Source: Alphaproteobacteria bacterium UBA7314
GTDB lineage: Bacteria > Pseudomonadota > Alphaproteobacteria > MPNO01 > UBA830
Direction: 5' to 3'
Length of the DNA stretch: 64,000 bases
NCBI GenBank assembly: GCA_002471575.1
Contig: DKQG01000058.1
Coordinates: 118,917-182,916 of the forward strand
Each line of letters opens with the position of its first letter. The stretch's first letter is position 1. Below the pieces are notes generated by a model. The model ran no database searches. It was not told the DNA's origin and saw nothing but the letters and a program-made list of their open reading frames with translations. Shown here piece by piece: positions 26,087 through 34,548 of the stretch. A program made the translations under genes and the position numbers.

Positions 26087-26806
26087 GTGATGTTTGTCCG
26101 GTCCCTGTTTTTCAATATTGTCTCGTTCACTTGGACGTTCGCGCTGCTGTTTCTCTTTACCCCGATTCTGTTGCTGCCGCGTGCCCTAATGCTGGCTGCG
26201 ATTAGATACTGGATCGCCGGGATTTTCGCATTTCAGCGGGCAGTTTTGCGTCTCGATTTTGAGTTCCGCGGCCTCGACAATCTGCCGGAAGGCCCATGCA
26301 TCATTGCTTCGGCTCATCAATCCGCCTGGGACACGGTGGCATTCTATGCTGTGGTCGACGATCCTGCATTCGTACTGAAACGGGAACTTTATCGTGTGCC
26401 TATGTTCGGGCCTTATGCCCGCCGACTGGACATGATCGCGATTGACCGGTCGGGTGGTGCCGGCGAGGTGCGGCGGATGATGCGCGATGTTGCGGACAAG
26501 CTGTTCACGGGGCGTAAGGTGGTGATTTTCCCCGGGGGCACCCGGTCGATGCCGGACGAGATTGTGCCCCTGAAATCTGGCATCACGGCGTTGTACCGAC
26601 GCAGCAACGTTCCGGTGGTACCGGTATCATTGAATTCAGGTCATTTCTGGGGGCGGCGAAGTTTCCGCAAAAAGCCCGGTTGCATCGTCGCGCAGTTTCA
26701 TAAACCGGTCCCGCCGGGACTCGACCCGCCAGAATTCGACCGGTTGCTGTCGAATGCGATCCACGGCGGCAACCGGAAACTTCTACAAGAGGCAGTCGAG
26801 GGCTAG
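26087..26806 (+). CDS. plsC: 1-acyl-sn-glycerol-3-phosphate acyltransferase (PlsC-like)
   Basis: About 239 residues from GTG 26087, with AGGA 10 bases upstream; a TTG at 26078 and an ATG at 26090 are alternatives. A double N-terminal hydrophobic segment is followed by the HX4D motif SAHQSAWDTVAF (near 75), a motif II region FGPYARRLDMIAIDRSGG, and motif III, which reads FPGGTRS rather than the usual FPEGTRS. It acylates lysophosphatidic acid at the inner membrane. Last gene of an ftsE-ftsX-ydcF-plsC unit; ends in a CTAG shared with the convergent hydrolase gene. Confidence 0.9.
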   Translation: MMFVRSLFFNIVSFTWTFALLFLFTPILLLPRALMLAAIRYWIAGIFAFQRAVLRLDFEFRGLDNLPEGPCIIASAHQSAWDTVAFYAVVDDPAFVLKRELYRVPMFGPYARRLDMIAIDRSGGAGEVRRMMRDVADKLFTGRKVVIFPGGTRSMPDEIVPLKSGITALYRRSNVPVVPVSLNSGHFWGRRSFRKKPGCIVAQFHKPVPPGLDPPEFDRLLSNAIHGGNRKLLQEAVEG

Positions 26807-27717
26807 AGCGTTTTCACGAATTCGTCGAAGACTGACCAGAACCGGTCTCGAATAGTGTCGGTTTCCATCATCAGTTCATGCCGGGCACCGTTGAACCGGA
26901 CTTGTTCCCAGCCATTGACGGCCTCGCTTAGCGCGAACTGTGCCTCAACCGACACTACGCGGTCTTTCAGCGGTGTGCATATCAAAGCGGGACAGACCGG
27001 CCCGATGTCGGGCGTCAGGCGTTTCAGCTGCGCCATGCTGCGAAACGCCGCGCTGAGCCATCCCCAGGTGACGCCGCCCAGTGCGAGATCGGGGTTGCAG
27101 GAAAGCAGGGCGTTAAACTGGTCGAACCGGTTTCGGTCGCCCGTCAGAAGGTTGCCGTCGAAGCGGATGCGTGCCGGATCGTGATCGGATATTCTCGGTC
27201 CATAGCGTCCGCCAAACCCTATGAGGGTGATAACATCGCTCAGCAGAGCTGCCCCCATGCTTCCCAAGCGGCTCATCGGCAGGGCAATCATCGGCGCGGT
27301 GGTAACCAGACCGTCCGGGGCTATTCTTCTCTCCAACACTGCCCGGACCGCGACATGCCCCCCCATGGAATGGGCGAGGCAGACGACGGGCGCCGTCCGC
27401 GGTTTGACAATGGTGTCGAAGAAGCGTGCTAGATCATCGAGATACGTCTCGAACCGGTCTATATGTCCCAAGTGGCGGCGACGGAACATCCGATCCGACA
27501 GTCCCTGCCCGCGCCAGTCCATTGCCCATACATCGAGGCTCCGCGCGTTCAGATCCCGGGTCACTTCCGCGTATTTTTCTATAAACTCCGCACGCCCATG
27601 CACGATAACGACGGTGCCCGCGGGCGTACCGGTCGTTTTCCAGTTGCCGACCCGAAGCGCTGTGCCGTCCGCTGCCGAAGCGAACTGAATGTTGCCGCTC
27701 GATGTCTCCATACTCAT
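26803..27717 (-). CDS. Alpha/beta hydrolase, monoacylglycerol lipase / lysophospholipase (PldB) type
   Basis: 304 residues from ATG 27717. Motifs of the serine aminopeptidase S33 class are VIVHGRAEFIEKYAEVTRDL, DWRGQGLSDR, nucleophile LAHSMGGHVAVRAV, and GARHELMMETDTIRDRFW with the catalytic His. Substrates are probably monoacylglycerols or lysophospholipids. The open frame extends 20 codons upstream without family resemblance. It is convergent with plsC and divergent from nrdJ. Confidence 0.86.
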   Translation of the reverse strand: MSMETSSGNIQFASAADGTALRVGNWKTTGTPAGTVVIVHGRAEFIEKYAEVTRDLNARSLDVWAMDWRGQGLSDRMFRRRHLGHIDRFETYLDDLARFFDTIVKPRTAPVVCLAHSMGGHVAVRAVLERRIAPDGLVTTAPMIALPMSRLGSMGAALLSDVITLIGFGGRYGPRISDHDPARIRFDGNLLTGDRNRFDQFNALLSCNPDLALGGVTWGWLSAAFRSMAQLKRLTPDIGPVCPALICTPLKDRVVSVEAQFALSEAVNGWEQVRFNGARHELMMETDTIRDRFWSVFDEFVKTL

Positions 27718-27832
27718 TCCATAGCTAAGGATTACTTCGGATAATATCACGTCGACACAGAAACATAACGTGAACATTGACCCTGCCGGCAGGCTGGATT
27801 ATTGTCTGCGATCTTGCCAAAGAGACTGTTGA

Positions 27833-30145
27833 ATGACCACGATTTCAGCCATTTCGCACCAGATATGGGACATGAAATACCGCCTGAGAACGGCGGCGGG
27901 CGATGCCGTGGACAAAACAATCGAAGATACCTGGTCTCGTGTCGCAAACGCGCTAGCTGATCCCGAAAACCCGGCGATGCGGGACGAATGGGCTGAAAAA
28001 TTCGCGGCCTGTATGGCGGATTTCCGTTTCCTACCGGCTGGGCGCATTGTTGCCGGGGCGGGAACAGACAGAGATGTGACGCTATTCAATTGTTTCGTTA
28101 TGGGGATCATTCCCGACGACATGAGCGGCATATTCGAACATCTCCGCGAAGCCGCGCTAACCATGCAGCAGGGCGGTGGCATCGGGTACGATTTTTCGAC
28201 CCTCCGCCCCAAGGGCGCGCGCGTCCGCGGTGTAGGTGCCGATGCATCCGGTCCGCTGTCGTTTATGGATGTCTGGGATTCCATGTGCCGCACCATTATG
28301 TCGGCAGGGCATCGGCGCGGTGCCATGATGGCGACACTACGCTGCGATCATCCAGACATCGAGTCCTTCATCGCCGCCAAGCAGGAGGCAGGGCGCCTGC
28401 GGATGTTCAATCTGTCGGTGCTCGTAACCGATGATTTCATGGATGCGGTTCGTGGAGACCGCGACTGGGACCTAACTTTTAACGGTACAACTTACAAGAC
28501 CGTCTCCGCCCGCGCATTGTGGGATCATATTATGGAGGCGACGTATAAATACGCTGAACCCGGCGTGATCTTTATCGACCGAATTAACCGGGCCAACAAT
28601 CTCGGTTACTGCGAAACCATCGCGGCGACCAACCCGTGTGGCGAGCAGCCCCTTCCGCCTTACGGCGCATGTCTACTCGGCTCGATCAATCTGGCCCGGC
28701 TCGTGATCGATCCATTCGAACTGACCGCACGGCTGGACGAAGATGCACTGGCCGAACTGGTGCCTGTGGCGGTGCGCATGATGGACAATGTGACCGAGGC
28801 ATCGCTCTTTCCGCTGGATGCCCAGGGGGCGGAGGCAAAAGCCAAACGCCGCATCGGTCTTGGCGTGACCGGTCTGGCGGATGCGCTGATCCTGTGTGGT
28901 GCACGCTATGGGTCGGCGCAGGCGCTAGAGCTTACTGAGCGCTGGATGCTGGCGATCCGAGATCATGCCTACCGTGCTTCCGTCGATCTTGCCGCCGAGA
29001 AAGGCGCCTTCCCGCTGTTCGATGCCGACGCTTTCTTGGCCGGAGAGACGGTCGCCGCGCTGCCGCAGGATATCCTCGACGGCATTCGCGAGCACGGTAT
29101 CCGCAACGCGCTGCTGACGTCGATCGCGCCGACTGGAACGATTTCGCTATTCGCGGACAACGTATCGTCGGGGATTGAACCGGTATTCAGCTATACCTAT
29201 ACCCGCACTGTGCTGATGCCCGACGGCACGCAGCGCGAAGAGGAAGTATCGGATTATGCCTACCGTCTATGGCGGCGTTTGAAAGGCGATACACCGTTGC
29301 CCGACAGCTTTGTCAGTGCCCAGAATATCGCCCCCGGCGATCATGTTGTCATGCAGGCGGCGGCACAGAAATATATCGATTCATCTATTTCGAAGACGAT
29401 CAACGTGCCTGCCGACCTTCCGTTCGATGCTTTCAAAGATGTGTACAAGCAGGCATGGGACACCGGCTGCAAGGGCTGCACCACATATCGCCCGAACGAC
29501 ATCACCGGGTCGGTTCTGCAGGTGCGCGAGCACAGCGATCCCGCGCAGCCCGAACTGCCCCTGATAGAGCCCACGCCGTCAACGGCAGAAGACGAATTCG
29601 AATCCGGCGTCGTCTATATGACACAGCCACTGTCGCGCCCGGAAGAGCTGCCCGGTCAGACCTACAAGCTGAACTGGCCCGAAACCGATCACGCGATGTA
29701 CATCACCATCAATGATATCGTTCAGGATGGCCGGCGGCGTCCGTTCGAGGTGTTCGTCAATTCGAAGGATACGGAACACTATGCCTGGACGGTCGCGTTA
29801 ACCCGCATGATCTCGGCGGTGTTCCGCCGCGGAGGCGACGTATCTTTCGTGGTCGATGAACTGAAGGCCGTGTTTGATCCGCGCGGCGGTCAGTGGATGC
29901 AGGGACGCTACGTGCCGTCACTGCTGGCGGCGATCGGCGATATCATCGAACGCCATATGATCGATATCGGATTCCTGCCCCGACCCGGACAAGCCGGCGG
30001 ATCAAGAACCGGGGAAGAACGTAAAGTGTTTGGCTTGGACGACGGCCCGCGGATGCGCCAATGCCCCAAGTGCGGCCAGGCCGCGCTGCTGCGCCAGGAA
30101 GGTTGCGATACCTGCACGGCGTGCGACTTCTCGAAATGCGGTTAA
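27833..30145 (+). CDS. nrdJ: Adenosylcobalamin-dependent (class II) ribonucleoside-diphosphate reductase
   Basis: 770 residues. The catalytic barrel has FLPAGRIVAGAGTDRDVTLFNCFV (first redox cysteine), QQGGGIGYDFS, NPCGEQPLPPYGACLLGSINL (radical and proton-transfer residues), IAPTGTISLFADNVSSGIEPVF, and CKGCTTYRPN. A TSCPD-like domain (about 590-710) and a C-terminal cysteine cluster (CPKCGQA..., CDTCTACDFSKCG) follow; the latter likely relays electrons. It makes deoxynucleotides in a B12-dependent, oxygen-independent way. No cobalamin riboswitch fits in the 115-bp upstream gap. Confidence 0.95.
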   Translation: MTTISAISHQIWDMKYRLRTAAGDAVDKTIEDTWSRVANALADPENPAMRDEWAEKFAACMADFRFLPAGRIVAGAGTDRDVTLFNCFVMGIIPDDMSGIFEHLREAALTMQQGGGIGYDFSTLRPKGARVRGVGADASGPLSFMDVWDSMCRTIMSAGHRRGAMMATLRCDHPDIESFIAAKQEAGRLRMFNLSVLVTDDFMDAVRGDRDWDLTFNGTTYKTVSARALWDHIMEATYKYAEPGVIFIDRINRANNLGYCETIAATNPCGEQPLPPYGACLLGSINLARLVIDPFELTARLDEDALAELVPVAVRMMDNVTEASLFPLDAQGAEAKAKRRIGLGVTGLADALILCGARYGSAQALELTERWMLAIRDHAYRASVDLAAEKGAFPLFDADAFLAGETVAALPQDILDGIREHGIRNALLTSIAPTGTISLFADNVSSGIEPVFSYTYTRTVLMPDGTQREEEVSDYAYRLWRRLKGDTPLPDSFVSAQNIAPGDHVVMQAAAQKYIDSSISKTINVPADLPFDAFKDVYKQAWDTGCKGCTTYRPNDITGSVLQVREHSDPAQPELPLIEPTPSTAEDEFESGVVYMTQPLSRPEELPGQTYKLNWPETDHAMYITINDIVQDGRRRPFEVFVNSKDTEHYAWTVALTRMISAVFRRGGDVSFVVDELKAVFDPRGGQWMQGRYVPSLLAAIGDIIERHMIDIGFLPRPGQAGGSRTGEERKVFGLDDGPRMRQCPKCGQAALLRQEGCDTCTACDFSKCG

Positions 30146-30158
30146 ACAGGATCTAGCG

Positions 30159-30329
30159 GTGTCAGAACGGTTTTCTGTATTTGGTACAGGCGCAGGCGCG
30201 GCTGATACCCATATCTCGCAGACCAAGGTTGCTGAGTTCGCGCTGTTTACCCACGACGATAAGGAATGGGCAGCGCTGGATATGTTTTATACCTACGTGC
30301 TGGATTATGCGGCAGGTAGGGCTTCGTAA
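30159..30329 (+). CDS. 56-residue ORF directly downstream of nrdJ, unknown function
   Basis: GTG at 30159 with AGGA 8 bases upstream, 13 bp after the nrdJ stop. The product is soluble and acidic, with a patterned sequence (ISQTKVAEFALFTHDDKEW, LDMFYTYVLDYAAG) that looks like real protein and not a shadow frame. The frame is also the only plausible one in the gap. I do not recognise the family. Co-transcription with nrdJ suggests a role linked to ribonucleotide reduction. Its stop abuts the stop of the convergent FAH gene. Confidence 0.55.
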   Translation: MSERFSVFGTGAGAADTHISQTKVAEFALFTHDDKEWAALDMFYTYVLDYAAGRAS

Positions 30330-31178
30330 TTACCCCTCGATCACGTCGCCGGCCAGCCTGCCGACCCTTTCGATTTCGATCTCCACCTTGTCGCCCGGTT
30401 TCAGCCATTTCGGCGGTTCGAACGCGACGGCGACGCCCGATGGGGAACCGGTGGTGATCATGTCACCCGGCATCAGCGTGATGAAGGCCGAGATATAGCT
30501 GACCAGATACGCGACCGAGAAGACCAGATCGCTAGTATTCCCGTCTTGACGCAACTCGCCGTTCACCCAGGTCCGGAGCGCCATGTTTGCCGGATCGCCT
30601 GCTTCGTCGGCAGTGGTTATCCAGGGTCCCAGCATGCCCGAATATTCCCAGTTCTTGCCCGGTGCGACCTGGGGACCACGTTTCTGCCAGTCCCGCACGC
30701 TGCCGTCGTTGCAGACCGTGTAACCTGCGACATAGTTTAAGGCATCCGCTTCGGAGACGTGGCGAGCCTCCGTCCCAATGACGATCGTCAACTCGCCTTC
30801 GTAGTCGAAATGTTCCGAATGGGACGGCATTACCATGCTGCCGTGATGGGGCACGAAGGTGCGCGGAAACCGTGCGAAGATGCTCGGGTACTCTGGCAAC
30901 TCGTAGCCCATCTCCGTGATATGCGCGGCATAGTTCTGTCCCACGCAATAGATCTTCTCCGGATCGGGGACCGGCAGGCGCCACTCGACATCACCATGAC
31001 CGTAGTCGACATCCGCATCCAAGGATATCTGCGCCGCTTCTTCCAGCACGTCCGCCTCCAGAGCGTCCCGCAGGGTTTGCTGGCGGCCGGATAACCGCCC
31101 TGTCAGCTCGATGATGCCATCGTCGGTTACGATGCCGAACCCTTCATGTCCGGATACCGAGAAGCTTGCCAATCGCAC
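30330..31178 (-). CDS. Fumarylacetoacetate-hydrolase-family protein (paralogue 1)
   Basis: 282 residues from GTG 31178. The FAH domain contains IYCVGQNYAAHITEMG (near 80), FARFPRTFVPHHGSMVMP, metal-binding DYEGELTIVIG (Glu/Glu/Asp set), GYTVCNDGSVRDWQKRG, and the C-terminal MTTGSPSGVAVAFEPPKWLKPGD. The superfamily covers acylpyruvate hydrolases, 2-oxo-hept-3-ene-dioate hydratases/isomerases and oxaloacetate decarboxylases, so the exact reaction is open. It follows its paralogue by 25 bp, same strand. Confidence 0.88.
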   Translation of the reverse strand: MRLASFSVSGHEGFGIVTDDGIIELTGRLSGRQQTLRDALEADVLEEAAQISLDADVDYGHGDVEWRLPVPDPEKIYCVGQNYAAHITEMGYELPEYPSIFARFPRTFVPHHGSMVMPSHSEHFDYEGELTIVIGTEARHVSEADALNYVAGYTVCNDGSVRDWQKRGPQVAPGKNWEYSGMLGPWITTADEAGDPANMALRTWVNGELRQDGNTSDLVFSVAYLVSYISAFITLMPGDMITTGSPSGVAVAFEPPKWLKPGDKVEIEIERVGRLAGDVIEG

Positions 31179-31203
31179 GATACTACCCCCCTAATTCAAC
31201 CAT

Positions 31204-32046
31204 TTATTCCGCCTCGATCGGGTTGGTCAGCGTGCCGATCGGTTCGATGTTGATGCTGATGCTATCCCCAGGTTTCAGCCACTTGGGCGGGTCGTTCTCG
31301 ATGGCGCTGCCGCCGGGCGAGCCCGTGGCGATCATGTCGCCGGGCTCAAGCCAGGTGAACTTCGAAATATGGGAAATGACGAACGGGATCTTGAAGATCA
31401 TCATATCGCTACCGCCGTCCTGACGGGTTTCGCCGCCGACGGAAGTCCTAATCTGAAGGGCATCCAGGTCGCGGATTTCGTCCCGCGTCACCATCCAAGG
31501 GCCAATGGCGCCCGACCGATGAAAATTCTTTCCCGGGCAATTCTGTGTCCCCTTACTTTGCCAATCTCGGACGCTGCCCTCGTTGATGATCGTGTATCCG
31601 GCAACGTAATCCAGCGCCTTGTCTTCGGGGATATGCCGTCCCGTTTTGCCTATGATAACGCCGATTTCGCCTTCGTAATCCAGCTGCTCTGAGACGGAGG
31701 GACGAATAATAGCTTCGCCGTGCGGCGCGAACCCGGATGCGAAACGCGGAAAAATACTGGGCCATTTAGGCCCTCCGTCTTCCAGCACTTCGTGGTAGGC
31801 GCGGTAATTACGTCCGATACAGAAGATCTTCTCCGGTGACGTGATTGGGAACATGTAATCGATCTGGTCAAGGTCGACATCCGGATCAGTGGCCGCCGAC
31901 AGTTTTTCCATTTCATTGATCGAAAGCCCGGCGATGACGTGCTTCAAGTCTGGGTGATCCAGCCGTGCGGACATATCGACGATCCCGCCATCCTTGACAA
32001 CGCCATAGGCTTCGCGCCCTTCGTGACGATAGCTGATCAGTTTCAT
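31204..32046 (-). CDS. Fumarylacetoacetate-hydrolase-family protein (paralogue 2)
   Basis: 280 residues, clearly related to the adjacent copy but well diverged. It shows IFCIGRNYRAYHEVLEDG, FPRFASGFAPHGEAIIRP, the metal site DYEGEIGVIIG, GYTIINEGSVRDWQSKG, and MIATGSPGGSAIENDPPKWLKPGD. The catalytic His next to NYxxH is displaced (NYRAYHE versus NYAAHITE in copy 1), so the two enzymes probably act on different 3-oxo or 2-oxo acids. Transcribed first in a two-gene unit; a tandem duplication is the simplest origin. Confidence 0.88.
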   Translation of the reverse strand: MKLISYRHEGREAYGVVKDGGIVDMSARLDHPDLKHVIAGLSINEMEKLSAATDPDVDLDQIDYMFPITSPEKIFCIGRNYRAYHEVLEDGGPKWPSIFPRFASGFAPHGEAIIRPSVSEQLDYEGEIGVIIGKTGRHIPEDKALDYVAGYTIINEGSVRDWQSKGTQNCPGKNFHRSGAIGPWMVTRDEIRDLDALQIRTSVGGETRQDGGSDMMIFKIPFVISHISKFTWLEPGDMIATGSPGGSAIENDPPKWLKPGDSISINIEPIGTLTNPIEAE

Positions 32047-32109
32047 CGTATGTCATCCCCGCTTTTTGTTGTCGCCTTCATAATCCATTCGCTGACCGCT
32101 GCCAACGTC

Positions 32110-32664
32110 TCAGCCTGTTCCGCGTATCGCGTTCGCGCGGTGCAGATATCCTTCCGGAAAATCCATTTCATCGAGATGAGAGACTGTTTTGGAAAGGTAA
32201 TCGATATTGTGGCCGCGGTCGCCGTGACAGGTGGCGATGCGCCTCGCAGTTTCCTCGAAAGATAGGCTTCCCGCGAAAATCCGGTCGGCCCGGTTCACGA
32301 CGAGCGTATATCTGTCGACCCGGCCATCCGTCAGGTGAAGTTTCACCCGCCTGCAGACATAGATCGGATTATCGTCCATTTCCCGCGCTTCAATCTCGCG
32401 GATAGCCGTTGAACGCCCGGTTTCCGAAAGGCGAAATGCGATCCCGGTACACGACCCACCTTTGTCGAGCCCCAGCGACCCTCCAGGGTTGTCCGGCGTG
32501 CCACGATAGGTTTCCGAACTGACGCAGAACGATCGGTGATAGCCGTATATTTTGGCGCGGTGGCTTTCCGCGGCCGAGAAAGGCGGGTCCCACATCAACG
32601 ATCCGTATCCGAAGAACCAGAACCCAACCGGTTCCCTAATATTCAGGCGATTGGGCCCGTTCAT
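32110..32664 (-). CDS. chaC: Gamma-glutamylcyclotransferase (ChaC-like)
   Basis: 184 residues from ATG 32664. WFFGYGSLMWDPPF is the substrate-binding YGSL motif of the cyclotransferase fold, GYHRSFCVSSETYRGTPDNPG and IEAREMDDNPIYVCRR are typical of ChaC (glutathione-specific), with the catalytic Glu in the second. It would release 5-oxoproline from gamma-glutamyl peptides such as glutathione. It overlaps the upstream EamA gene by four bases and is the last gene of a three-gene operon. Confidence 0.9.
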   Translation of the reverse strand: MNGPNRLNIREPVGFWFFGYGSLMWDPPFSAAESHRAKIYGYHRSFCVSSETYRGTPDNPGGSLGLDKGGSCTGIAFRLSETGRSTAIREIEAREMDDNPIYVCRRVKLHLTDGRVDRYTLVVNRADRIFAGSLSFEETARRIATCHGDRGHNIDYLSKTVSHLDEMDFPEGYLHRANAIRGTG

Positions 32665-33545
32665 GTTCCGTCCTTTGGTGTGCGTGTCACCAGGAATACG
32701 CCCGCCACAGAGACCAGAAACCCACTCATGGCTGCGATCCCCATTGTTTCGTCGTAGGAAACCCAACCAAGGAAAACCGCCGTCGGCGGGGTCAGGTAAA
32801 ACAGGCTCGAAACGCGGGATGTTTCGCCATGACGGAGCATTAGGTACAAAAGATTGGTTGCGCCGATCGTCAGAATGACGACCAACCACGCCCAGACGAA
32901 GATTACTTCTGCGCCCCAGGCGATGTCACTGCTTTCGATCGCCATCGCGATACAAAAGTTGCAGAACCCCGCCGCCGTCTGCTGCACGATCATGACAATG
33001 CGAAGGTCGGAATTGGCGCAGTATTTCTTTTGATACAGCGACGCCGCCGTGATGAAGATCGGCGTCAGGCCCGAAAAAATGAAGCCGGCAGTGGTTGCTG
33101 TGCCAATCCCCAGTCGTTCCGACAGGACAATGAACAACCCGGCAAACCCAAGTACGAACCCTGCCCACTGAATGCGGGATACGCGCTCTCCCAGTGTGAT
33201 GCCGACTACCGCCGCGGTGAGAAGCGGCTGCATCCCGGCGACCAGCGCCGCTACGCCCTGGCTAACGCCCTCTCCCAGTGCGCTGAACATGGCCCCCAGA
33301 TACAGGCATTGCAGGGTGACACCGACGACCGCGATATGGGCGATTTCCTTTTTGTCCGGCCACGGAGCGCGGACAATCGCTGCGTAGATGCTCACGATGA
33401 CCACCACAATGGCAGACCGGATCCAGAGAAGTGTGAAAGGTTCGGTAAATTCTAGCCCGAAGCGGGTGATCGGGAAGCCCGATGCCCATGTGAGGATGAA
33501 CAGGAACGGCGCCGCCTTCAGCAGTAAGGAGTTAGCACCTGTCAT
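32661..33545 (-). CDS. EamA/DMT-family exporter (paralogue 1)
   Basis: 294 residues from ATG 33545 with ten hydrophobic segments in two EamA halves. Typical features are FLFILTWASGFPITRFGL at the start and GEGVSQGVAALVAGMQPLLTAAVVGITLGERVSRIQWAGFVLG across the first half's end (in pieces). Likely exports amino acids or other metabolites; substrate unknown. Overlaps the neighbouring paralogue upstream and chaC downstream by four bases each. Confidence 0.85.
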   Translation of the reverse strand: MTGANSLLLKAAPFLFILTWASGFPITRFGLEFTEPFTLLWIRSAIVVVIVSIYAAIVRAPWPDKKEIAHIAVVGVTLQCLYLGAMFSALGEGVSQGVAALVAGMQPLLTAAVVGITLGERVSRIQWAGFVLGFAGLFIVLSERLGIGTATTAGFIFSGLTPIFITAASLYQKKYCANSDLRIVMIVQQTAAGFCNFCIAMAIESSDIAWGAEVIFVWAWLVVILTIGATNLLYLMLRHGETSRVSSLFYLTPPTAVFLGWVSYDETMGIAAMSGFLVSVAGVFLVTRTPKDGT

Positions 33546-34438
33546 CGGTTGCGCAACGCCAACGCCACGCCGGTCATGGCGACGACCATGCCGCCGATTG
33601 CCTGCCATGAGAGGATTTCACCGAACATGGCCCAGCCCATCAGGGCGGTGGTGGGAGGGCTGAGATAGATCAGACTGGTGATCCGGGCGGCGGCGCCGCG
33701 CTGGACGAGCCAGTAATACAGGCAGATTGCGAATACCGAGAGCCCGATGGCCGACCAAAGAACCGCGAAGACGAATTCTCCAGTCCAGTCGATAATCATA
33801 GATTCGAACGTCATCGCTAGCACCAGCATCACGATACACGACGTTATATTCTGCAACGCGACGCCCGCGCGGACATCGAATGGCCCGCAGTATTTTTTCT
33901 GGTACAACGTGCCAAGAGTAATTCCTGCCAGACCGATCAGAAGTGTGACAAGTCCCCACAAGGTATCCGTCGGAGCCAACACCCGGTCCCAGACGACAAG
34001 TCCCAGACCGATAAAGCCCAGAACGAGCCCGATCCAGTTTCTCGGCGTTACCTGTTCGCGCAACACGAAGCCTGCCATGACACCGGTAAGCAGCGGCTGC
34101 AGCCCGACGACGAGTGCAGTTACGCCCGTCGAGATGCCGAGCCAGATGCCGTAATAGACACCGATCAGATAAACTGTCTGAACACCGAACCCGGCGACGA
34201 GAATGTGGGTCGTTTCGCGTATGGTTCTTGGCCAGGACGCCTTAAGCACGAAACAGGCAGGCACCAGTATTGCGGCACCGACGACGAACCGTGCGGCCAT
34301 CAGCGTGAACGGTTCTGCGTAGGGCAGACCGTATTTTGCGGCGACGAACCCGCTAGCCCATAAAAATATGAACAGTCCCGCGACGCTGGCGAAAACCAGC
34401 GGGTTCAAGACAGCGGTAGAGTGCGGGGTGGCGGACAT
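33542..34438 (-). CDS. EamA/DMT-family exporter (paralogue 2)
   Basis: 298 residues, ten predicted helices. It starts with a hydrophobic FLWASGFVAAKYGLPYAEPFT and repeats the pattern of its neighbour (GISTGVTALVVGLQPLLTG, REQVTPRNWIGLVLGF). Order and spacing of motifs are the same as in paralogue 1, so the two arose by tandem duplication; EamA exporters sometimes act as hetero-pairs. First gene of the minus-strand operon, divergent from the DUF2125 gene. Confidence 0.85.
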   Translation of the reverse strand: MSATPHSTAVLNPLVFASVAGLFIFLWASGFVAAKYGLPYAEPFTLMAARFVVGAAILVPACFVLKASWPRTIRETTHILVAGFGVQTVYLIGVYYGIWLGISTGVTALVVGLQPLLTGVMAGFVLREQVTPRNWIGLVLGFIGLGLVVWDRVLAPTDTLWGLVTLLIGLAGITLGTLYQKKYCGPFDVRAGVALQNITSCIVMLVLAMTFESMIIDWTGEFVFAVLWSAIGLSVFAICLYYWLVQRGAAARITSLIYLSPPTTALMGWAMFGEILSWQAIGGMVVAMTGVALALRNR

Positions 34439-34548
34439 TGTGCTGATCGGGTTTCAGGTTTGGTTGAGGGTAAGCAGATAATCCGACTGTGACCGTTTTG
34501 CAGTGTCGAATCCATCTGATCGATTTTGTTGTTGTGTTCGGCTATATC

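Noticed and set aside
27718..27832. Cobalamin riboswitch upstream of nrdJ
   Set aside because: The gap to the divergent gene is only about 115 bp, no B12-box-like sequence is present, and there is no room for the usual 200-nt element.
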